From NCBI GenBank assembly GCA_027484495.1, contig JAIXSW010000275.1, positions 1 through 10,177 of the forward strand: a stretch of DNA of 10,177 bases. Direction: 5' to 3'. The DNA comes from Gammaproteobacteria bacterium (GTDB taxonomy: Bacteria > Pseudomonadota > Gammaproteobacteria > Enterobacterales > Alteromonadaceae). Both the position numbers and the translations under genes were made by a program. This document shows, one piece after another, positions 1 through 5,305 of this stretch (positions are counted from its first letter, which is position 1; the number at the start of each line of letters is the position of its first letter). Below the pieces are notes generated by a model. It saw only the letters and a list, made by a program, of their open reading frames with translations, searched no databases and was not told the origin of the DNA.

Positions 1-1
1 A

Positions 2-385
2 AGTCAGGGGCTGGATAGTCGCGAGGTGCATAATGAACGGGAGCGCAAATCTGTAGCCGTCGAGCAAACTTTCAGTCAGGACCTGACGACGCCTGAACAA
101 AGCATGCAACCTCTGGCAGAAATGTATCAGAAGCTGATAAGACGGATTGAGCGCTGTGAGGCACAAGAACAAATCCAAAAAATCGGGATCAAGTTAAAAT
201 TTCAGGATTTCCGACAAACAACGATTGAGCGACAACACCCCGAATTGTGTTTCCATTTGCTGCAGCAGTTATTGAATCAGGCGTGGTTACGTGGTCATGG
301 AAAAGCGGTCAGGCTGGTAGGAATTCACGTTGGATTAAAAAGCAACGCGGCCCAAGCTCAGCTGGATCTAGACTGGTTAAATTAG
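2..385 (+). CDS. dinB: DNA polymerase IV (Y-family), C-terminal part, 5' truncated by window edge
   Basis: This is the last 127 codons of a translesion DNA polymerase of the Y family; the frame is open to the left edge, so the GTG at 26 is an internal valine and not a start. Visible residues cover the linker and the little-finger (polymerase-associated) domain, which grips DNA beside the catalytic core; palm and finger domains with the catalytic acids lie outside the window. Recognition rests on segments that parallel E. coli DinB: NERERKSVAVEQTF (E. coli NSERLRKSVGVERTM), GIKLKFQDFRQTT (VKLKFDDFQQTT) and AVRLVGIHVGL (GVRLVGLHVTL). The E. coli protein ends in a beta-clamp binding tail (QLVLGL); the equivalent here is the more divergent AQLDLDWLN, with QLDLDW as a plausible clamp-binding peptide. 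The role is error-prone or lesion-bypass synthesis, usually SOS-induced; the promoter is not in view. Confidence 0.93.
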   Translation, partial: SQGLDSREVHNERERKSVAVEQTFSQDLTTPEQSMQPLAEMYQKLIRRIERCEAQEQIQKIGIKLKFQDFRQTTIERQHPELCFHLLQQLLNQAWLRGHGKAVRLVGIHVGLKSNAAQAQLDLDWLN

Positions 386-634
386 TAGCAAACCTAAAAT
401 TGAGCTTCCGGTTGTTTCCAGAAAGTCAAATCACGGCTCCCAGATATCCGACTGATACCTAATTGCCCCACAGCTTCATTGATTAAAACTGAGACTGGAT
501 TTTAAACGTCAATAATTCAGATTTGACCGCAATGATGTTCATTTTGCGCTTAAACAACAGATGCCGCTTCAATTTGAAGAAACGACGGATGGATTAATGA
601 ATCAAAGCGAATAAATTTGAGATTTGCAAAAACA
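386..634. other. Intergenic stretch between dinB and the cold-shock gene
   Basis: No credible gene is present. The longest ATG-led reading segments are about twenty codons (for example from 532) without ribosome-binding sites, and the overlapping frame from 247 to 462 is a shadow of dinB. A small near-palindrome, CTTCAA-T-TTGAAG, lies at 567-579. No T-tailed hairpin follows the dinB stop closely, so dinB transcription may run on to the hairpin at 635-658. Confidence 0.6.
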
Positions 635-658
635 AAAAACCGGCAGAAGCCGGTTTTT
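635..658 (-). terminator. Rho-independent terminator of the cold-shock gene, probably bidirectional
   Basis: A perfect 10-bp stem (AAAAACCGGC at 635-644 with GCCGGTTTTT at 649-658) closes on a four-base AGAA loop. Read on the minus strand it begins 24 bases after the cold-shock stop codon and continues into TTTTTTGTTTTT, a classic intrinsic terminator. On the plus strand the stem also ends in five T residues, so it could stop read-through from dinB as well. Confidence 0.9.
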
Positions 659-681
659 CAAGAAACTTTCTGAGTTAGCTA

Positions 682-894
682 TTAAGCAACTACAGTTACG
701 TTCTCTGCCTGAGGACCTTTCTGGCCTTCAGTTACTTCGAAAGTCACTTTCTGACCTTCTACCAGCGTACGACGGCCAGTACCGTTAATAGCGCGGAAGT
801 GTACGAATACATCTTTGCCGCCTTCGCGCTCAATGAAACCAAAACCTTTATCTTCGTTGAACCACTTAACGGTGCCGGAAATTAATTGTGACAT
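682..894 (-). CDS. Cold-shock domain protein (CspA family)
   Basis: This 70-residue single-domain protein is a CspA-family OB fold that binds single-stranded RNA and DNA and acts as an RNA chaperone in the cytoplasm. The full length matches the family. RNP1 is KGFGFI (residues 16-21) and RNP2 is VFVHF (29-33); aromatic residues W11, F18, F20, F30, H32 and F33 form the usual nucleic-acid platform, and the GTVKWFN opening and QKGPQAENV near the end are typical. The start is preceded on its strand by AAGAGA as a modest ribosome-binding site, 5 bases from the ATG. It stands alone: its own promoter lies at 981-1009 and a terminator follows at 635-658. The predicted leader of about 80 bases is shorter than the roughly 160-base cspA thermosensor leader. 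Which paralogue it is (CspC/CspE-like or truly cold-induced) cannot be settled from the sequence, so no symbol is given. Confidence 0.96.
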   Translation of the reverse strand: MSQLISGTVKWFNEDKGFGFIEREGGKDVFVHFRAINGTGRRTLVEGQKVTFEVTEGQKGPQAENVTVVA

Positions 895-920
895 AACATT
901 CTCTTACTTTAACTATATTT

Positions 921-960
921 GCCTTTATAGGCGACTTAAATATTACCGGCCACGTTCGTG
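921..960 (-). promoter_or_regulatory. Small hairpins in the predicted cold-shock mRNA leader
   Basis: Between the predicted transcription start (about 974) and the ATG at 894, the minus-strand leader holds two short inverted repeats: CACG-AA-CGTG (951-960) and GCCT-ATAA-AGGC (921-932). The second lies about 13 bases upstream of the ribosome-binding site. They could be leader structures of the kind known from csp mRNAs, but both stems are only four base pairs, so this is weak. Confidence 0.3.
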
Positions 961-974
961 CTAGTACATATTAC

Positions 975-1007
975 GACCCCATTATGTGTGAACCACATGG
1001 TGGGGTC
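975..1007. repeat. Long imperfect inverted repeat overlapping the cold-shock promoter
   Basis: Arms 975-988 (GACCCCATTATGTG) and 994-1007 (CACATGGTGGGGTC) pair over 14 positions around a five-base centre, with 12 Watson-Crick pairs and two mismatches that are G-U wobbles only in plus-strand RNA. One arm overlaps the -35 hexamer and the other contains the -10 hexamer. There is no T-run on either side, so it is not an intrinsic terminator. It could be an operator for a dimeric regulator or the relic of a REP-like palindromic element; the sequence does not decide. Confidence 0.6.
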
Positions 1008-1009
1008 AA
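981..1009 (-). promoter_or_regulatory. Sigma-70 promoter of the cold-shock gene
   Basis: On the minus strand, -35 TTGACC (1009-1004) and -10 CATAAT (986-981) are separated by exactly 17 bases. Each hexamer matches five of six consensus positions. Transcription would start near 974, giving a leader of about 80 bases. It is the best promoter-like pair I found between the helicase stop and the cold-shock start. Confidence 0.7.
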
Positions 1010-1110
1010 TAGGTATTGCTGAACAAACGGAAAATAAAATTAACCGTGCATTGACCGTTCCTATTGCTTGTGGATTTTTACCTTTACAAACAACACATTG
1101 CCAGTAAAAG

Positions 1111-1177
1111 TGTTTATTAAACATTCAACTGACTTTCGGAGTTTAGCACTGATTTCTGGATAAAATATGACCGAAAG
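1111..1177 (-). other. Inverted repeats downstream of the helicase stop
   Basis: Between the helicase stop and the cold-shock promoter, two structures are visible: CTTTCGG/CCGAAAG arms at 1133-1139 and 1171-1177 with a 31-base separation, and a perfect 13-base palindrome TGTTTA-T-TAAACA at 1111-1123. On the minus strand the palindrome is followed by CTTTTACTGG. Neither is a convincing intrinsic terminator, so helicase transcripts could extend into the cold-shock gene or end by Rho. Confidence 0.3.
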
Positions 1178-1180
1178 CAA

Positions 1181-2509
1181 TTATTTCTGCTTTTTTTTCG
1201 GTGGTGCTGCGCCATCATCACCAGATTCAAAAAACTTCGGTTTTTTCTTTGGCAAGGGGCTGTCTGCAGACCGAATTTTTGCTTTTGCAGTAGCTGATCG
1301 TTGCCCAGTAATCTTTGACGTTTTTGTAGCCATTCCGACAGGCTTTTTCTTAACTGTGCCATCAAATTTGGCGAATAACCCTTCCACTTGAGCCATTTCA
1401 AGCGGACGCCGTAAAAATTGCTCGATTGCAGAGAATGCTACAATATCTTTTGGACCAACTAGCGAGAATGCGCAACCCTGCTGTCCGGCACGGCCCGTTC
1501 GACCGATCCGATGGACATATTCTTCCGGATGTTTTGGTAGGTCAAAGTTGATTACATGCGATACCTGCAACAAATCCAGGCCCCGTGATGCCACATCTGT
1601 TGTGACTAGGACCTGATACTTATTAGCAGCAAAAGCCTGCATGACCGAATTTCGCTGCGCTTGTGTCAGTTTCCCATTCAACCCCACTGCAGCAAATCCG
1701 GCTTTTTGTACCAGTGCCGCCAGCCGGTCCGTATCTTCTCGGGTTGCGGTGAACAGAATCAACTGTCTGACAACTTCCGATTTGAGAAAATGTAAAAGCA
1801 ATGCTTCTTTATGCGTCAGGTTGTCGGCAAAAAAACACTTCTGTGTGATGTCTTTATGCGGGTCATAGCCAGCCCCAAGCGCAACGCGATAGGGATCTCT
1901 TAAAAGAGATAGCGCCAGTTCATTGACTTCGGCATGGTCAAGTGTTGCAGAAAACATCAGCGTCTGGCGTAACCGGTGCGAGGCTTGTTTATGGATTGCA
2001 TTGAGTTGCGGCATAAAACCGAGATCTAACATCCGGTCAGCTTCGTCCAATATCAGCACTTCAAGGCCTTGCAGGAAGAAACTTTTATGTTCCAGATGAT
2101 CTGCCAATCGACCGGGTGTTGCCACAATGATGTGCGGCTGACGTTTTAGCAGTTTTTCCTGATCATTAAAATTCTCGCCACCAACAATAAACGCCGGCGT
2201 GAGACGGGTATTGGCAACAAACAAACGCAGTTGCGCATATATTTGCTGTGCCAGCTCGCGGGTAGGCGCAAGGATCAGTGCGCGTGGATCTTGTGCAGAC
2301 AAAGGTTTACTTCGCAACAACCGCTGCATCATTGGCAACAGATACGCCAGAGTTTTGCCGGAACCAGTTTTCGACGAAACAATCAGATCCTTGCCCTGCA
2401 TCACTGCAGGTATTGCCTCTTGTTGGATTTCAGTAGGTTGAGTAAAACCTAAATGTTGAATTGAACGCAACAAACGGGGATCTAACGCGAGTTCCTGAAA
2501 AGCAGCCAT
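1181..2509 (-). CDS. DEAD-box ATP-dependent RNA helicase
   Basis: This 442-residue superfamily 2 RNA helicase has all core motifs: Q motif GFTQPTEIQ (21-29), motif I SKTGSGKT (46-53), Ia PTRELAQ (82-88), Ib TPGR (131-134), II DEAD (155-158), III SAT (187-189), V TTDVASRGLD (303-312) and VI HRIGRTGR (333-340). It is expected to unwind short RNA duplexes using ATP in the cytoplasm, typically in ribosome assembly or mRNA decay. After the core, the last roughly 60 residues form a low-complexity tail rich in lysine, with KKKP and PPKKKQK clusters, as in RhlE- and SrmB-type proteins. Family assignment within the E. coli set (SrmB, RhlE, DeaD, RhlB, DbpA) is uncertain, so no symbol is given. The upstream CAGAG is a weak ribosome-binding site, but the start gives a normal N-terminus. 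The gene faces away from yaiL and precedes the cold-shock gene on the same strand. Confidence 0.95.
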   Translation of the reverse strand: MAAFQELALDPRLLRSIQHLGFTQPTEIQQEAIPAVMQGKDLIVSSKTGSGKTLAYLLPMMQRLLRSKPLSAQDPRALILAPTRELAQQIYAQLRLFVANTRLTPAFIVGGENFNDQEKLLKRQPHIIVATPGRLADHLEHKSFFLQGLEVLILDEADRMLDLGFMPQLNAIHKQASHRLRQTLMFSATLDHAEVNELALSLLRDPYRVALGAGYDPHKDITQKCFFADNLTHKEALLLHFLKSEVVRQLILFTATREDTDRLAALVQKAGFAAVGLNGKLTQAQRNSVMQAFAANKYQVLVTTDVASRGLDLLQVSHVINFDLPKHPEEYVHRIGRTGRAGQQGCAFSLVGPKDIVAFSAIEQFLRRPLEMAQVEGLFAKFDGTVKKKPVGMATKTSKITGQRSATAKAKIRSADSPLPKKKPKFFESGDDGAAPPKKKQK

Positions 2510-2576
2510 ATATACTCTGAATCAAAAGATAATCATGTAGTGTACTGTAAAACGTCAGCGCCGTCAGCCATGACGC

Positions 2577-2606
2577 TTGGCAAGTACCTGACAGCCGTGG
2601 AACAAT
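2577..2606 (+). promoter_or_regulatory. Candidate promoter for the yaiL operon
   Basis: In the 131-base gap between divergent helicase and yaiL genes, TTGGCA (2577-2582) and AACAAT (2601-2606) are separated by 18 bases. They match five and four of six consensus positions. A start near 2613 would leave a short leader to the AGGA ribosome-binding site at 2630-2633, seven bases before the yaiL ATG. The -10 is weak, so this is tentative. Confidence 0.35.
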
Positions 2607-2640
2607 ATGTCAATTCGATTCAGGCAAACAGGAACTGACC

Positions 2641-3174
2641 ATGAGTAAATCTCTGGCTGAACAATTATTAAAAGCTGGTCTTGGCGATGCCAAAAAACTG
2701 AAAAATATCAAAAAAGAGCAACACAAAGAACGCGTACAGGCAGGCAAACACGGCGTGGTCGTTAACGAAGCAACTGTTTTAGCAGAACAGGCTCGCCAAG
2801 CCCAAATTGCCCGCGATAAAGAACTCAATCAGCAGAAAAAAGCCGAAGCCGACAAAAAAGCGCTTGCCGCACAAGTAAAACAAATCATTGAAATGAATAT
2901 CATCCGCGATAAAGGCGAACTTGGTTTTAATTTCACCGATGGTACCAAGATCAAAAAGATTTATGTCAGCGAAAAAGTGCAGCAACAACTAGTCAAAGGT
3001 CTGATTGCGATCGCCCGTTTAGATGAGCATTATCACTTAGTACCGATCCAAATCGCCGAGAAACTGCTGTTGCGCCAACCTGACGCCGTCGTTTTGTTAA
3101 ATCAGCAAGATGAGCAGATGCCTGCCGATGATCCGTACGCCGATTTTAAAATACCTGATGACCTGATGTGGTAA
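2641..3174 (+). CDS. yaiL: DUF2058 family protein YaiL
   Basis: This 177-residue protein belongs to the DUF2058/YaiL family, sometimes named nucleoprotein or polynucleotide-associated enzyme although no activity is established. E. coli YaiL is about the same length. The N-terminal half (residues 1-85) is highly charged and probably helical: SLAEQLLKAGLGDAKK is the conserved opening, followed by a long Lys/Glu/Gln-rich stretch that could form a coiled coil. The C-terminal half carries GELGFNFTDGTKIKKIYV (92-109) and the hallmark end DDPYADFKIPDDLMW (163-177). There is no signal peptide or membrane segment, so it is cytoplasmic. AGGA seven bases before the ATG fixes the start. It leads a block of four same-strand genes; the next starts 23 bases after its stop. 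The basic, charged N-terminal region would suit nucleic acid binding, which is inference. Confidence 0.9.
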   Translation: MSKSLAEQLLKAGLGDAKKLKNIKKEQHKERVQAGKHGVVVNEATVLAEQARQAQIARDKELNQQKKAEADKKALAAQVKQIIEMNIIRDKGELGFNFTDGTKIKKIYVSEKVQQQLVKGLIAIARLDEHYHLVPIQIAEKLLLRQPDAVVLLNQQDEQMPADDPYADFKIPDDLMW

Positions 3175-3197
3175 TGCCACGAAAAGCCGGAGCTTAG

Positions 3198-3467
3198 ATG
3201 TCTGTAAATCAGAGTAAGACTATGGTAGTGAGCTGGTTGCTATTGTCAGTGACCGGCGTTGTCGCCTGTTGGGCAAGTTTACTTAATGGTCAGTTTGAGA
3301 CCATTTATGGTCTGCCAAGTGTGATCGGCGCCGCAATGCTGATGTGGATCCGCCAGCAACCTGACTTTTATGCGCAACCTTTTTACCGGCTCGCGTGGCA
3401 AACCAGCATGATCCTGCTGTGGTTATTGCTGGTCCCCGGTTGTTTCTATCTGGCACAGCAGCTTTGA
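3198..3467 (+). CDS. Small inner-membrane protein, three predicted helices
   Basis: I do not recognise a named family for this 89-residue protein. Three hydrophobic segments are visible: about 9-29, 36-51 and 68-87, with the short polar loop NGQFET between the first two and an RQQPDFYAQPFYR loop between the second and third. That makes it an integral inner-membrane protein without a cleavable signal peptide. GGAG at 3189-3192, five bases before the ATG, is a good ribosome-binding site. Its TGA overlaps the ATG of the acetyltransferase gene (TGATG at 3465-3469), which favours coupled translation and argues that the gene is real. The long opposite-strand frame at 3283-3522 is a shadow. Function is unknown. 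Confidence 0.8.
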   Translation: MSVNQSKTMVVSWLLLSVTGVVACWASLLNGQFETIYGLPSVIGAAMLMWIRQQPDFYAQPFYRLAWQTSMILLWLLLVPGCFYLAQQL

Positions 3468-3985
3468 TGCAACTTTTGCGTGCGACTACAGAGCAGCAAT
3501 GGTCACTGGCTGAGCAGTTCAACGATGTGGCGGCATTAACGCAATGGGGCGGTGAAGGCTTTCGTTTCCCTCCGCGTCACACTGAATTTTTGCAGCAACT
3601 TCAGCTACCAGATACGCAGAGTTACGTTTTACTCGATGAACGTAAAAATCTAATGGCTTTTGGTCAGCTCTGCGATCGCTTTGACCGATTACATCTGGCG
3701 CGTTTGTTGGTGCTGCCGGACTATCGCGGCCAACGTTTGTCGGGACCACTGATCTGCGCCCTGCTTGCCGCTGGTCTGCAATTGTGGCCTGAACGACAAG
3801 CATCGCTATACGTATTTCGTAACAATCAGCCAGCTCTACGCAGCTACCTGCGACTTGGTTTTACCGAAACCCGGCAACCCGGCGCCTACCGTGCAGATCT
3901 GTTGTTTATGACGCTGAGTAATTCAGCCAGTCGTATGCTCGCAGCGAAGGCGCCATCAGCGGTTACAATAGCAGGAGTGATTTAA
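3467..3985 (+). CDS. GNAT family N-acetyltransferase
   Basis: This 172-residue protein has the GNAT acetyltransferase layout, which transfers an acetyl group from acetyl-CoA to an amine; the substrate is unknown. The acetyl-CoA motif A is seen as LARLLVLPDYRGQRLSGPLI (77-96), where RGQRLS replaces the usual R/Q-x-x-G-x-G/A, and motif B as SLYVFRNNQPALRSYLRLGF (113-132), with the typical N...A...Y...GF pattern near the cofactor site. The frame is open back to 3395, but the ATG at 3467 is preferred: it overlaps the previous TGA, gives a normal GNAT length, and places the first strand at the start. There is no strong ribosome-binding site, as expected for re-initiation. It ends as TAATG on the yaiI start. 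The last 20 residues (ARMLAA-like, Ala-rich) are outside the fold. Confidence 0.85.
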   Translation: MQLLRATTEQQWSLAEQFNDVAALTQWGGEGFRFPPRHTEFLQQLQLPDTQSYVLLDERKNLMAFGQLCDRFDRLHLARLLVLPDYRGQRLSGPLICALLAAGLQLWPERQASLYVFRNNQPALRSYLRLGFTETRQPGAYRADLLFMTLSNSASRMLAAKAPSAVTIAGVI

Positions 3986-4443
3986 TGGCCATCTGGATTG
4001 ATGCTGACGCCTGTCCAAAGGTATGTCGCGATATGTTACTGCGGGCTGGAGAGCGGCTCAAAATAGAACTGAACTTTGTTGCTAACCACGCGCTGCCTTT
4101 GCCGAGAGCGGCATGGTGTCGACAGTTCCGTGTCGAGGCAGGATTTGATGTGGCGGATAACCTGATTGCGACGTCAGTGCGTCCCGGTGATCTGGTGATG
4201 ACGCAGGACATTCCTCTGGCTGCAATTTGTGTCGAGCAAGGGGCCACAGTGCTCACGCCACGTGGCGATAGACTGGACAAAGATAACGTAAAAGCCCGTC
4301 TGGCAGTGCGCAATTTTCAGGAAGAACTACGTGGCGCCGGTATGATCAGCGGTGGTCCACCAGCCATCGACCAGCGGGATCGACAAAAATTTGGCAATGC
4401 ACTAGACCAATACCTGCAGCAGTGGCAACGCACGCAGCAATAG
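3985..4443 (+). CDS. yaiI: UPF0178 (DUF188) protein YaiI
   Basis: This 152-residue protein belongs to the YaiI/YqxD family. It opens with IWIDADACP (3-11), the family signature, and carries GDLVMTQDIPLA (68-79) and TPRGDRLDKDN (91-101). The family is thought to have a PIN-like fold, in which conserved aspartates (here D6, D8, D58 and D75) could bind metal, so a nuclease role has been suggested but not shown. The whole protein is soluble. AGGAG at 3973-3977, seven bases before the ATG at 3985, and the TAATG overlap with the acetyltransferase stop fix the start. It is the last gene of the four-gene block. Its stop lies 20 bases from the end of the convergent methyltransferase gene. Confidence 0.93.
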   Translation: MAIWIDADACPKVCRDMLLRAGERLKIELNFVANHALPLPRAAWCRQFRVEAGFDVADNLIATSVRPGDLVMTQDIPLAAICVEQGATVLTPRGDRLDKDNVKARLAVRNFQEELRGAGMISGGPPAIDQRDRQKFGNALDQYLQQWQRTQQ

Positions 4444-4458
4444 ATAACGGATTATTCG

Positions 4459-4478
4459 CAAGGTCAGACCCCACCTTG
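4459..4478. terminator. Weak hairpin between convergent yaiI and yafS
   Basis: CAAGGT (4459-4464) and ACCTTG (4473-4478) form a six-base-pair stem with an eight-base loop in the 20-base gap and the last codons of the minus-strand gene. There is no T-run on either strand, so termination strength is doubtful; it is simply the only hairpin placed to separate the two converging transcripts. Confidence 0.3.
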
Positions 4479-5204
4479 TTGGCGCACACTGACGCCTTTA
4501 ACCGCCGGTTTAAAGCTGTTGGTCAATTGCCATTTCGGTTTTATCGGCGTTAACGGTAACGTGCGCTTGCGGGCAACTAATACATAGGCTGCGGCAAAAT
4601 AGTTCAGATGCTGCTCTGCCCATAACCGGAATGCTGAATTCGCCTGCGATTGTGCCAACATACTGGTACAAAACAAACGTTGTTCATATAACACTTCAAA
4701 ACCAAGCAATTGCAGCCAGTCTTTGACACGCGCCTGTGAAAAAAATCGACCAGACCAAGGTAAACGCCGATGCAGACCGGGCCAGAGTTTTAACAGTCCC
4801 ATCAGGCTGTAAGGATTAAAGCCGCTCATTAGCAAATAACCATCCGGCATCAACACGCGATGCGCCTCGCGGATCACGTGATGCGGATCTTGCGTGTACT
4901 CCAGGCAATGGGCTAACAACACCGCGTCAACGGCATGCTCGATAAAAGGCAGGTCATCCGGATCTGCAATGACTGACACCTGGTCGCCACTGCCAGCCAG
5001 ATGTATTTGATGGCGAATACCACAGGCACTGGTGTCAAGCTGACAGCTCAAAGTGCCCACTTTTAACAGGTGATAACCAAAAATACGGGGCCACCACAGA
5101 TTAAACTGATTTTCCAGCTGATGTGCCAGCACCTCCCCCTGTGCAAAGGCCTGCCAGGACTGCGGTACTTGGCTTAATGCATAACGGCTTAAGGCTGGTT
5201 TCAT
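4464..5204 (-). CDS. yafS: SAM-dependent methyltransferase, YafS-like
   Basis: This 246-residue protein resembles the class I (type 11) methyltransferases of the YafS group. Visible landmarks are DDLPFIEHAVDAVLLAHCLEY (83-103, motif II/III region, acidic turn plus LPF...DAVLL), REAHRVLMPDGYLLMSGFNP (112-131, motif IV-V region) and FSQARVKDWLQLLGFEV (155-171). The glycine-rich SAM loop (usually V-L-D-x-G-x-G) is replaced by LDTSACGIRHQIHLAGSG (56-73), which is atypical; this also seems to be a feature of the YafS group, so activity is not excluded. The substrate is unknown. AAGGGAG seven bases before the ATG is a strong ribosome-binding site. It diverges from gloB, as yafS does in E. coli, but rnhA and dnaQ, which sit on the far side in E. 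coli, are absent; yaiI occupies that place. Confidence 0.82.
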   Translation of the reverse strand: MKPALSRYALSQVPQSWQAFAQGEVLAHQLENQFNLWWPRIFGYHLLKVGTLSCQLDTSACGIRHQIHLAGSGDQVSVIADPDDLPFIEHAVDAVLLAHCLEYTQDPHHVIREAHRVLMPDGYLLMSGFNPYSLMGLLKLWPGLHRRLPWSGRFFSQARVKDWLQLLGFEVLYEQRLFCTSMLAQSQANSAFRLWAEQHLNYFAAAYVLVARKRTLPLTPIKPKWQLTNSFKPAVKGVSVRQQGGV

Positions 5205-5305
5205 GGTCGGACTCCCTTGTATACTGCGATTGGACTGGCCGCCGGTTCTTACTGAAACCGGTTTGCGACAAACTGAAGATTCACTGTGACAACGAGCACC
5301 TGCCT
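5205..5305. promoter_or_regulatory. Divergent yafS/gloB control region
   Basis: This 101-base gap must hold promoters in both directions. A TATACT (5220-5225) is a good plus-strand -10 hexamer for gloB, but no -35 stands out at 17 bases. A perfect palindrome AAACCGGTTT occupies 5255-5264, and CCGGTT (5242-5247) pairs with AACCGG (5256-5261) across eight bases, so a plus-strand leader could fold two alternative ways. These may be operator or leader structure for gloB; only the inverted repeats themselves are seen. Confidence 0.35.

Noticed and set aside
26..385. A free-standing 119-residue protein starting at GTG 26
   Set aside because: The frame stays open to the window edge and the upstream residues continue the DinB match, so this is the truncated dinB end.
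532..597. Short 21-codon reading frame in the dinB-csp gap
   Set aside because: No ribosome-binding site and no composition that would support a gene.
936..1124. Minus-strand 62-residue frame upstream of the cold-shock gene
   Set aside because: It runs across the predicted promoter and inverted repeat, has no ribosome-binding site and no recognisable composition.
1117..1401. Minus-strand 94-residue frame
   Set aside because: It overlaps the 3' end of the helicase in another frame and has no family features; only 64 bases lie outside the helicase gene.
2557..2580. Repeated GTCAGC and AGCG/TGACGCT arms in the helicase/yaiL gap as an operator
   Set aside because: The arms are short and interrupted; chance similarity is likely in such a gap.
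3395..3466. 24-residue N-terminal extension of the acetyltransferase
   Set aside because: It overlaps the membrane protein gene, lacks a ribosome-binding site, and the TGATG at 3465-3469 gives a better start.
5123..5305. 61-residue N-terminal extension of gloB
   Set aside because: It overlaps yafS and its promoter region, and the family N-terminus aligns with the ATG at 5306.
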